From: Longimicrobiales bacterium
Lineage (GTDB): Bacteria; Gemmatimonadota; Gemmatimonadetes; Longimicrobiales; Gaopeijiaceae
Length of the DNA: 5,320 nt
Reading direction: 5' to 3'
Assembly (NCBI GenBank): GCA_028280205.1
Contig: JANQME010000088.1
Span: forward strand, 1-5,320
Notes under the pieces: generated by a model
The model's database searches: none
Told to the model about the DNA's origin: nothing
Seen by the model: only the letters and a program-made list of their open reading frames with translations
Translations under genes and position numbers: made by a program
Part shown: one piece after another, positions 1-5,320 of the stretch
Numbering within the stretch: position 1 is the first letter of the stretch
Layout: each line of letters starts with the position of its first letter

Positions 1-318
1 GTCGCGCCTGCCTCCGACCACAGCCCCGGTCCGTACGAGCCCCTCATGGCACTTCAGTCGATGGTGACGCGGAAGGACTTCTCGGGCCGGATCTGGGGAC
101 CGAGCCAGCGGATCACCCTCGACCAGGCGCTGAAGGTCTGTACCGTGCACGGCGCGTACGCGTCCCACGAAGAGGGCCTCAAGGGCTCGATCACGGCCGG
201 CAAGCTGGGCGACTTCGTGATCCTGGCCCGGAGCCCCTACGACGTCGACCCGGACGCGATCAAGGAGATCGGCGTTGTGCGCACCGTCGTGGGAGGACGC
301 ACGGTCCACGAGGGCTGA
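1..318 (+). CDS. Amidohydrolase_3 (YtcJ-like) metal-dependent hydrolase, C-terminal fragment
   Basis: The reading frame is open from base 1 to a TGA at 316-318, giving 105 visible residues; the start and most of the TIM barrel lie outside the window. Seen in the sequence: an Ala-Ser-Asp-His segment at visible residues 4-7, where this family carries the conserved active-site Asp of the barrel. Then come a Met-Val-Thr-Arg-Lys segment (residues 21-25), a helix with the family pattern Leu-Asp-Gln-Ala-Leu (about 40-44), and Gly-Ser-Ile-Thr-Ala-Gly-Lys-Leu-Gly-Asp (62-71). The last is the usual return into the small C-terminal beta domain of amidohydrolases, and the protein ends with the typical Val-Gly-Gly-Arg-Thr-Val strand. 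Members hydrolyse amide or ester bonds (formamides, cyclic amides, N-acyl compounds) in a metal-dependent way; the substrate cannot be told from this fragment. The gene converges on the regulator gene 12 bp downstream. Family call is firm, specificity unknown. Confidence 0.9.
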   Translation, partial: VAPASDHSPGPYEPLMALQSMVTRKDFSGRIWGPSQRITLDQALKVCTVHGAYASHEEGLKGSITAGKLGDFVILARSPYDVDPDAIKEIGVVRTVVGGRTVHEG

Positions 319-325
319 AGCGGAT

Positions 326-349
326 GCGGCCTACCGGAGCAGGCCCCGC
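326..349. terminator. Weak hairpin at the convergent gene junction
   Basis: A stem of GGCCT (328-332) and AGGCC (341-345) encloses an 8-nt loop. It can be extended by GCGG (326-329) pairing with CCGC (346-349) if two bases are bulged. It covers the last codons and stop of the minus-strand regulator and lies just after the stop of the plus-strand amidohydrolase, where a shared bidirectional terminator would sit. No T-run follows on either strand, so intrinsic termination is doubtful, and short GC stems are common by chance here. Confidence 0.2.
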
Positions 350-1860
350 TTCCGGGCCGCGGCCGCGGCAGCCGTCCGCGAACCGACGTCCAGGTGGGCA
401 TAGATCGCCCGCAGGTGGGTCTTCACCGTGGTCTCGGCCACACCGAGTGCTTCGGCGAGGTCCCGATTGGAGTGTCCTGCAGCGACGAGAACGAGCACCT
501 CCCGCTGTCTCGGGGTGAGCGAACCCGTCGCTTCCACGCCATCCCGGGCTGCGTCGAGCACATGGGCCGCGTGCGGGTTCCCGGCCCCCACCGCCTGCTC
601 CAGAAGGTCTCGCCGCGAGCCGTCGCCCTCGAGGTAGCAGCGGACGAAGCCGCCAGCGGCCCGGTGCTCGAGCGCCTCGTGAAGCGCTTCGGCGGCGCCC
701 CGACTCCGGCCGAGGGCGGTCAGCGCGACCGCGCGTCCGGTCAGCGCCCGGGCGGCGAACCAGCTGCGCGCGGGCCGACTGCCGCGGAGCAGCAGGTCGC
801 TCACTTCGAGCATGGCTTCGTGCCGGCCGAATGCCTCGAGGACGGTGAGAAGGGACTCCAGCTCGTGCAGTCGGGAGGCGAGCATGCCGACGTCGTCGGC
901 GTCGATGCTCTCGTACGCGTACCCGTGGCGCCATCGGTCGAAGGCCCGCAGGTCGCGGTCGGTCCCGATCCCCACGCGGATCCGGACGGCCGCGAGCCAC
1001 TCCCGATTCCGGAGGGTTGCAGGTTCGCCGACCATCTTCTCCAGCCGGCTCATCCACGAGCGGGCCCCGTCCGGGTCGCCGGAAGCGCTCCGGACGGCGG
1101 CGAGCAGCCGCGCCGTTCCGGTCCGGACGCCGAGCGCGTCGGGTCCGCTCAGCTCCCACGCCCGTCGGAGCTCCTCTTCGGCCTCTCCCACCCGGTCCCA
1201 CTCGAAGAGCGCGTACCCGCGGAACTGGTGGGCCATCGCGGTGGAGCGTTCGTCGACCGCGTCCGTCGCGCGCGCCAGCTCGATCGCCGCGTCGCATGCG
1301 TCGGCCAGCGCGTAAAGGCGTCCGGTGAGGACGTGGAACGTGGCGAGGACGCTCCGCGCGGCGACCGCCATCTCGGGTCGGGCGAGGTCGTCGACGATCG
1401 CCGAGGCAAGCGTCACGCCTCGCTCGAGTAGCGCGCGATCGCCCGAGAAGCGGAAGGCGGCCTGGTAGAGGCTCGCGACTCGCAAGGTCAGCCATGCTTC
1501 GCCCTGCGGCAGCGAAGCATGGGCCCGTCGCACGTGCTCGACCACGGCGTCGACCCTCCCCTCGGGAAGCGCGAGGCGACCGTCGCGGACGTGTACGAGC
1601 GTCCTACCCACTCGGGCGGCCGCGGTCTCGCCGCCCGCGTCGGCAGGACGCTGTGGGAGAGCGTCCGGTGGCGCGTCGCGCGGCGCGAGCTCCGAGCGCA
1701 GAAGGGCGCTGACCCACCGGTCGATGGGTGGACCGGGCATCTCGACCTCGGGTGCGACGACGGGCCGGACGCTCGCCGGCCCCTCTCCTGCCTCCAGCCG
1801 GGCGAGTGCGACCCGCCAGGCGGGCATGCCTGCGTTCATCGCGCCGATCTCTGTCATCAT
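331..1860 (-). CDS. LuxR/MalT-type transcriptional regulator with TPR-like repeats, no ATPase domain
   Basis: The product is 509 residues from the ATG at 1860-1858. The C-terminus (about 448-509) is a clear LuxR/GerE helix-turn-helix: Leu-Thr-Pro-Arg-Gln-Arg-Glu-Val-Leu, then Ala-Ala-Gly-His-Ser-Asn-Arg-Asp-Leu-Ala, then Val-Ala-Glu-Thr-Thr-Val-Lys-Thr-His-Leu. Just before it (about 403-447), Gly-Gly-Phe-Val-Arg followed by a Leu-Leu-Glu-Gln helix resembles the hinge of MalT/LAL regulators. Residues about 75-400 are Ala/Leu/Arg-rich paired helices compatible with TPR-like repeats. No Walker A P-loop, receiver, PAS or autoinducer-binding domain is visible, and MalT proteins are usually near 900 residues, so this looks like the C-terminal half of that architecture standing alone. 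The start is uncertain. ATG 1860 and ATG 1857 are adjacent, with a GGAG 14 nt upstream of 1860, rather far. ATG 1839 (502 residues) has AGAG at about 9 nt. An open frame runs on to 2451 but would overlap the divergent gene. It probably regulates the divergent gene or itself; the signal is unknown. Confidence 0.88.
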   Translation of the reverse strand: MMTEIGAMNAGMPAWRVALARLEAGEGPASVRPVVAPEVEMPGPPIDRWVSALLRSELAPRDAPPDALPQRPADAGGETAAARVGRTLVHVRDGRLALPEGRVDAVVEHVRRAHASLPQGEAWLTLRVASLYQAAFRFSGDRALLERGVTLASAIVDDLARPEMAVAARSVLATFHVLTGRLYALADACDAAIELARATDAVDERSTAMAHQFRGYALFEWDRVGEAEEELRRAWELSGPDALGVRTGTARLLAAVRSASGDPDGARSWMSRLEKMVGEPATLRNREWLAAVRIRVGIGTDRDLRAFDRWRHGYAYESIDADDVGMLASRLHELESLLTVLEAFGRHEAMLEVSDLLLRGSRPARSWFAARALTGRAVALTALGRSRGAAEALHEALEHRAAGGFVRCYLEGDGSRRDLLEQAVGAGNPHAAHVLDAARDGVEATGSLTPRQREVLVLVAAGHSNRDLAEALGVAETTVKTHLRAIYAHLDVGSRTAAAAAARKRGLLR

Positions 1861-1882
1861 GCGTCGAACGGTCGCTCCAGTT

Positions 1883-1911
1883 CCTCGTCCGCGCCTCGTC
1901 CGTTCGGACGA
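1883..1911. promoter_or_regulatory. Candidate operator: three TCGTCCG heptamers in the divergent intergenic region
   Basis: The 114 bp between the regulator start (1860) and the exported-protein start (1975) contain CCTCGTCCG at 1883-1891 and again at 1894-1902, 11 bp apart, which is about one helical turn. The second copy is followed after two bases by its inverted complement, CGGACGA at 1905-1911, so 1896-1911 forms a dyad with 7-bp arms and a TT centre. Dyads of this size are typical of binding sites for dimeric HTH regulators such as LuxR-type proteins. Assignment to the adjacent regulator is inference from position. No convincing -10/-35 pair was found on either strand. Confidence 0.5.
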
Positions 1912-1963
1912 TACGAGAGGTTGTGGGAGCTGACTACACTCCACCGTCGACGACCGGCGAGCA

Positions 1964-1969
1964 GGGGAG
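1964..1969 (+). promoter_or_regulatory. Ribosome binding site that fixes the start at 1975
   Basis: GGGGAG lies 5 nt before the ATG at 1975. The long open frame begins at 1519, well inside the divergent regulator gene, and a second ATG at 1990 lacks a comparable site. The choice of 1975 is supported further because a signal peptide begins immediately after it. Confidence 0.7.
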
Positions 1970-1974
1970 TGAGA

Positions 1975-3408
1975 ATGGGGTGTTCCGGGATGGGAAGGAA
2001 GAACTCGCGGCTCGCGCTGGCGGGCGTGCTCGCGGCGGTCTTCGTCGGAGTCGGCGAGCTCGCTGCACAGTCGAGCGAGCCCGCGGTCGAGCACGTGCGG
2101 AGGGCGGTCGACCTGATGGGTGGGGAGGAAGCGCTCCGGGCAGCAGAGCGAGTACGCCTCGAGATGACGACGCAGTGGCAGCGGCCGGACTACGGAGCCG
2201 CCGCCTTCCGCGATCGCCCGTCGTTCGAGTTGCACGACGACGTTCGCGACTACTCCATTCCCGCGTGGCGCAACACGCGTGACTTCGGGACGCGGACGAT
2301 CACCAACGTGGTGCGCGACAGCGTCGCCGTGACCGATATGGGCGACGGTCCGCAGCCGCTGAGCGTGGCGTACGTCGACGAGCGCGACGAGCTCTTCGTC
2401 TACACTCCCGACCGGCTCGTGCTCGCGCTCCTCGACGCCCCGGACCTCCACGCCCTAGGCGATACGCTCATCGGTGGAGAGCGTCATCGGCGCGTTGGCG
2501 CGCGGCTCGCCGCACGGTACCCGTCGACCATCTATCTCCACGCCGGTTCCGGCCTGCCGACCCGTCTCAGCTTCCGGGCCGGCCACTTCGCCGACTTCGG
2601 TCTGGTCCCACTCGGCGAGATGGACGTCGACGTCTGGTACTCGGGTTGGAGGACCTTCGGGGGAATCTCGATTCCCACCCAGTGGGACGTCTGGCGCTCC
2701 GGCGCCCGGTACAAGCGGATGACCGTGCGGTCCGCGGACTTCGCGCCCCACTTCGTCGCTGCGGACTCGTTCTCGGTCTCGCCCGAGGAGCGAGCCGACT
2801 GGCTCGCTTCGGCGCAGACGCGGCCCATGCACGAGAGCGTCCCCGTCGAGGAGCCGGCCGTACACGACGGGTTCGTCGCTCTGGGTGGCTTCGGCATGCC
2901 GGCCGGAGCGATCGACACCGGAGCGGGCTGGCTCCTTCTCGGCACCGGCCAGGCGTCGTTCAACTACGACCGTGCGCTCCATCTGCTGCGCCCGGCGGGA
3001 GTCGACCGGATCCGTGCCGTGCTCGTCGCGGAGGGTAGGATCGCGAATGGCGGTGTGCGCCGGGCCGTCGAGAACGCCGTGCCCGTCTTCGCGTCGATGG
3101 CGGCCGAGCCGCTCCTCGGGAGAATGCTGCGGGGTGAACGTGTGGCGCGAGCGCACTGGACCACCGTCACCGAGCCTGTGGAGCTCGGGGCCGGGCCGGG
3201 GCGGGTGGTGATCGCCCCGGTGGATCTCCCGGACGTGCCGGGTGCCGCCATGCTCTACCGGCCGCAGGCACGGTGGCTCTGGGTCCCCGACGCCGTCACG
3301 CCTCTCGATGTCCGGATCGCCAGGGCCCGGGCCGAGTCCCTGGGCTGGCGGGTCGAGCGTGTGGGGACGCCACGGGATCTCGGCCTCGACGGGCCCGGGT
3401 CGATGTAG
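1975..3408 (+). CDS. Exported protein: LolA-like domain plus degenerate metallo-beta-lactamase-like domain
   Basis: The product has 477 residues. Residues 1-31 form a Sec signal peptide: basic Arg-Lys at 8-9 and Arg-12, a hydrophobic core at about 13-27, and likely cleavage after Ala-31 before Gln-32. Residues about 37-285 start with Ala-Val-Asp-Leu-Met-Gly-Gly and continue as beta-rich sequence with repeated Trp/Tyr strands (for example Trp-Tyr-Ser-Gly-Trp-Arg), resembling the LolA/LolB-like domain that precedes MBL domains in some secreted proteins. Residues about 299-477 follow the order of an MBL fold. Gly-Trp-Leu-Leu-Leu-Gly-Thr-Gly (318-325) stands where the family has a Leu-Val-Asp-Thr-Gly type strand. 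Residues 349-360 align with the Thr-His-x-His-x-Asp-His-x-Gly-Gly motif but keep only Gly-Gly at the end. Asp-439 in Trp-Val-Pro-Asp may match the bridging Asp. The zinc ligands are otherwise absent, so hydrolase activity is unlikely; a binding or scaffold role is inference. The fold call rests on motif alignment by eye. It is divergent from the regulator and 153 bp before the acylase gene. Confidence 0.75.
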   Translation: MGCSGMGRKNSRLALAGVLAAVFVGVGELAAQSSEPAVEHVRRAVDLMGGEEALRAAERVRLEMTTQWQRPDYGAAAFRDRPSFELHDDVRDYSIPAWRNTRDFGTRTITNVVRDSVAVTDMGDGPQPLSVAYVDERDELFVYTPDRLVLALLDAPDLHALGDTLIGGERHRRVGARLAARYPSTIYLHAGSGLPTRLSFRAGHFADFGLVPLGEMDVDVWYSGWRTFGGISIPTQWDVWRSGARYKRMTVRSADFAPHFVAADSFSVSPEERADWLASAQTRPMHESVPVEEPAVHDGFVALGGFGMPAGAIDTGAGWLLLGTGQASFNYDRALHLLRPAGVDRIRAVLVAEGRIANGGVRRAVENAVPVFASMAAEPLLGRMLRGERVARAHWTTVTEPVELGAGPGRVVIAPVDLPDVPGAAMLYRPQARWLWVPDAVTPLDVRIARARAESLGWRVERVGTPRDLGLDGPGSM

Positions 3409-3479
3409 CCACCTCGGCCCGGCCCGGACCGTCTCGCACCCCGGCTCCTACGTGCCGCCCGCTCCGCTCCCCGCCCTCC

Positions 3480-3509
3480 TTGCCGTTCGCGGACCGCGGT
3501 CCGTACGCT
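3480..3509 (+). promoter_or_regulatory. Candidate promoter/operator before the acylase gene, with a 14-bp palindrome in the spacer
   Basis: The 153-bp gap 3409-3561 contains the perfect palindrome CGGACCGCGGTCCG at 3490-3503. It is flanked by TTGCCG (3480-3485, 4 of 6 matches to a -35 box) and TACGCT (3504-3509, 3 of 6 matches to a -10 box), with an 18-bp spacer. A transcript starting near 3516 would have a leader of about 46 nt. The box matches are weak and GC-rich self-complementary words are common here, so the palindrome is the solid observation and the promoter is a guess. It differs in sequence from the TCGTCCG repeats upstream of 1975. Confidence 0.3.
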
Positions 3510-3551
3510 GTCGGCGCCCCTCAACCCGGGCGTCGTTGCCGCGAAACAGCC

Positions 3552-3556
3552 GGGAG
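3552..3556 (+). promoter_or_regulatory. Ribosome binding site for the acylase gene
   Basis: GGGAG lies 5 nt before the ATG at 3562, and a signal peptide follows at once. This fixes the start of the acylase reading frame. Confidence 0.7.
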
Positions 3557-3561
3557 TCATC

Positions 3562-5320
3562 ATGCCGGGTCGGACCCGTGCCTTGTCGCTCGTTTCACTT
3601 TTCCTCGTCGCGATCCCGCTCAACGGAGTCGCCCAGGAGTCCACCACGCTCGACGTCGCCGGCCTCGACCGACCGGTCGAGATCCTCGTCGACAGGTGGG
3701 GCATCAGCCATATCTACGCCGAGACCGAGCACGACCTCTTTTTCACCCAGGGATGGAACGCGGCGCGGGATCGGCTCTTCCAGCTCGAGCTCTGGCGTAG
3801 GCAAGCGACCGGCACCGTGGCCGAGATCCTCGGCGAACGGGAATTGGAACGCGACATCGGCACACGGCTCTTCAGCTTCCGCCGCGACCTCGAGCAGGAG
3901 CTGAATCACTACCACGACCGCGGCTCCGAGATCGTCCGTGCCTACGTCGACGGGATCAACGCGTACATCGCCGAGACGGAGCGCGACCCGAGCCTGCTGA
4001 CGGTCGAGTTCGAGCTGCTCGGGATCACGCCGGGCCGGTGGACGCCGGAGGTGGTCATCTCGCGCCACCAGGGGCTGCTCGGCAACATCGGCACCGAGCT
4101 CGCGACCGGCCGGCGCGTGGCCGCTGTCGGGGCGGAGACGGTGAAGGAGCTCGAGACGTTCGGGCCGGGGGATCCGCTTCTGGCGCTCGACCCGGCCCTC
4201 GACGGCGCCGCGCTCTCCGAGGACATCCTCGGCGTCTACGAAGCCTTCCGCGGGCGGGTGCAGTTTCGGCCGGAGGACGTCGTCCAGGCGGATCGGCGCG
4301 GCGACGCCGACGCCTTCGCACTCCTCCAGGCCGCCGCGGCCGAGGCGTCGTCCGTGGTGGCGTACGACGTCGAGCAGGATATCGGCTCGAACAACTGGGT
4401 CGTGGACGGGAGTCGCTCCGAGAGCGGCTACCCGATGATGGCCAACGACCCCCATCGCTCCCAGAGCGCGCCTTCACTGCGGTACTGGGTGCACCTGGTC
4501 GGGCCCGGCTGGAACGTGATCGGCGGCGGTGAGCCGAGCCTGCCCGGCGTCTCGATCGGGCACAACGAATACGGGGCGTGGGGCCTCACCGTCTTCGCGA
4601 CGGACGGCGAGGATCTGTACGTCTACGAGACCGATCCGTCCGACCCGAACCAGTACCGTTACCGCGGAGCGTGGGAGTCGATGACGGTTCTCACCGAGGA
4701 GATTCCGGTGAAGGATCGAGAGCCGCACACGGCCGAGCTCAAGTACACCCGGCACGGGCCGGTCGTCTACGAGGACCGCGAGCGCCACCTGGCCTATGTG
4801 GTGCGCGCGGCGTGGATGGAGATCGGAGGCGCGCCGTACCTCGCGTCGCTGCGCATGGATCAGGCGACCACGTGGGAGGAGTTCCGCGAGGCGTGCAGCT
4901 ACTCGAACATCCCCGGCGAGAACATGGTGTGGGCCGGTCGGGACGGGACGATCGGGTGGCAGTCGGTCGGGATCGCTCCGGTGCGCCGCAACTGGAGCGG
5001 GCTGGTGCCGGTACCCGGAGACGGCCGCTACGAGTGGGACGGCTACCTGCCGATCACCGCGAAGCCGCACGTCGTGAATCCGCCGGAGGGGTACTTCGCC
5101 ACCGCGAACAACGACCTCATCCCGCGCGACTACGAGTTCATGGACGCGGTCGGCTTCGACTGGTCGGATCCCTGCCGCTGGCTCAGGATCGTCGAGGTGC
5201 GCGGCAGCGGGACGCGGTTCTCCATGGCGGACATGATGCGCTTACAGACCGACGAGCTCTCCCTTCCGGCCCGGCAGCTCGTGCCCATGCCCGACGCCGT
5301 ATCGGCGAGCGGGCGCGTCG
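3562..5320 (+). CDS. Penicillin acylase family protein (Ntn hydrolase, S45), 3' end outside window
   Basis: The frame is open for 586 codons to the window edge; family precursors are usually about 750-850 residues, so the C-terminus is missing. A signal peptide covers residues 1-24 (cleavage near Val-Ala|Gln), placing the enzyme in the periplasm or outside. The alpha-chain part shows the family opening Trp-Gly-Ile-Ser-His-Ile and Ala-Arg-Asp-Arg-Leu-Phe-Gln. A variable linker precedes Gly-Ser-Asn-Asn-Trp. Self-cleavage there would make Ser-276 the N-terminal nucleophile of the beta chain. Counting from it, His is at beta-23 (Asp-Pro-His), Val at beta-69, Asp at beta-73 and beta-76, and Asn at beta-241 in Ala-Asn-Asn-Asp. 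From recall of E. coli penicillin G acylase, these match the oxyanion-hole positions (69, 241) and calcium ligands (73, 76); Asp-528 may be a further calcium ligand with one residue inserted. The enzyme should hydrolyse an amide between an acyl group and an amine; whether the substrate is a beta-lactam, acyl-homoserine lactone or other N-acyl compound is not readable. It may share control with the exported gene upstream. Confidence 0.95.
   Translation, partial: MPGRTRALSLVSLFLVAIPLNGVAQESTTLDVAGLDRPVEILVDRWGISHIYAETEHDLFFTQGWNAARDRLFQLELWRRQATGTVAEILGERELERDIGTRLFSFRRDLEQELNHYHDRGSEIVRAYVDGINAYIAETERDPSLLTVEFELLGITPGRWTPEVVISRHQGLLGNIGTELATGRRVAAVGAETVKELETFGPGDPLLALDPALDGAALSEDILGVYEAFRGRVQFRPEDVVQADRRGDADAFALLQAAAAEASSVVAYDVEQDIGSNNWVVDGSRSESGYPMMANDPHRSQSAPSLRYWVHLVGPGWNVIGGGEPSLPGVSIGHNEYGAWGLTVFATDGEDLYVYETDPSDPNQYRYRGAWESMTVLTEEIPVKDREPHTAELKYTRHGPVVYEDRERHLAYVVRAAWMEIGGAPYLASLRMDQATTWEEFREACSYSNIPGENMVWAGRDGTIGWQSVGIAPVRRNWSGLVPVPGDGRYEWDGYLPITAKPHVVNPPEGYFATANNDLIPRDYEFMDAVGFDWSDPCRWLRIVEVRGSGTRFSMADMMRLQTDELSLPARQLVPMPDAVSASGRV

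Noticed and set aside
27..37. CGGTCCGTACG shared by 27-37 and 3497-3507
   Set aside because: The first copy lies inside coding sequence at a conserved protein motif, and an 11-bp match is plausible by chance given the base composition.
394..1431. Long plus-strand open frame opposite the regulator
   Set aside because: Its translation has no recognisable domain, whereas the minus-strand frame gives a clear LuxR HTH and helical repeats; it is a shadow frame.
1935..1940. TACACT as a -10 box for the exported-protein gene
   Set aside because: It matches the consensus at 4 of 6 positions, but no acceptable -35 box lies 16-19 bp upstream, so it is not listed as a promoter.
1519..1974. In-frame plus-strand extension upstream of the exported protein
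   Set aside because: It overlaps the regulator gene antisense, has no ribosome site supporting it, and would bury the signal peptide; the GGGGAG site before 1975 gives a better start.
1861..2451. In-frame minus-strand extension that would make the regulator 706 residues
   Set aside because: It runs through the signal peptide and N-terminal domain of the divergent exported protein, adds no recognisable domain, and is low-complexity Arg/Pro/His-rich sequence typical of an antisense shadow frame in GC-rich DNA.
3391..3425. Hairpin around the stop codon of the exported-protein gene (GGGC-C-CGGG pairing with CCCGGCCC)
   Set aside because: The stem has a bulge and an 18-nt loop and no T-run follows; such pairings are frequent by chance in this GC-rich sequence.
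3595..4455. Long minus-strand open frame opposite the acylase gene
   Set aside because: The plus strand carries unmistakable S45 acylase motifs throughout; the minus-strand frame matches nothing I recognise.

Overview
This is a GC-rich bacterial window (about two thirds G+C or more by eye, strong G/C preference at third codon positions). It holds four protein genes packed tightly together, with no RNA genes, insertion sequences, CRISPR array or phage genes visible. The gene mix is a cytosolic-type amidohydrolase, an ATPase-less MalT/LuxR-type regulator, and two exported proteins whose signal peptides end in Ala-Gln (A|Q). This suits a Gram-negative, high-GC, protein- and amide-degrading lineage such as Gemmatimonadota or a relative. 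That placement is inference from style, not from a marker gene.

Layout. Positions 1-318 (+) are the 3' end of an Amidohydrolase_3 (YtcJ-like) gene. It converges, with only 12 bp between the stop codons, on a minus-strand gene (331-1860) for a 509-residue regulator: helical TPR-like repeats, a MalT-like hinge and a C-terminal LuxR HTH. A 114-bp divergent intergenic region follows. It carries three copies of the heptamer TCGTCCG, two direct and one inverted, a good operator candidate. From 1975 to 3408 (+) lies a secreted protein with an N-terminal LolA-like beta domain and a C-terminal metallo-beta-lactamase-like domain whose metal-binding motif has been entirely replaced. A 153-bp gap with a perfect 14-bp palindrome precedes a penicillin-acylase-family (Ntn hydrolase, S45) gene (3562 to the window end, open at the 3' edge) whose visible catalytic and calcium-binding residues look intact.

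How they may work together. The two plus-strand genes are co-directional and both products are exported, so they could serve one periplasmic function involving amide substrates (N-acylated compounds, acyl-homoserine lactones or beta-lactams). The divergent regulator is positioned to control at least the first of them. This link rests on position only. The most unusual item is the metal-site-less MBL-fold protein beside an apparently active acylase. I see no evidence for a wholly new multi-gene system.
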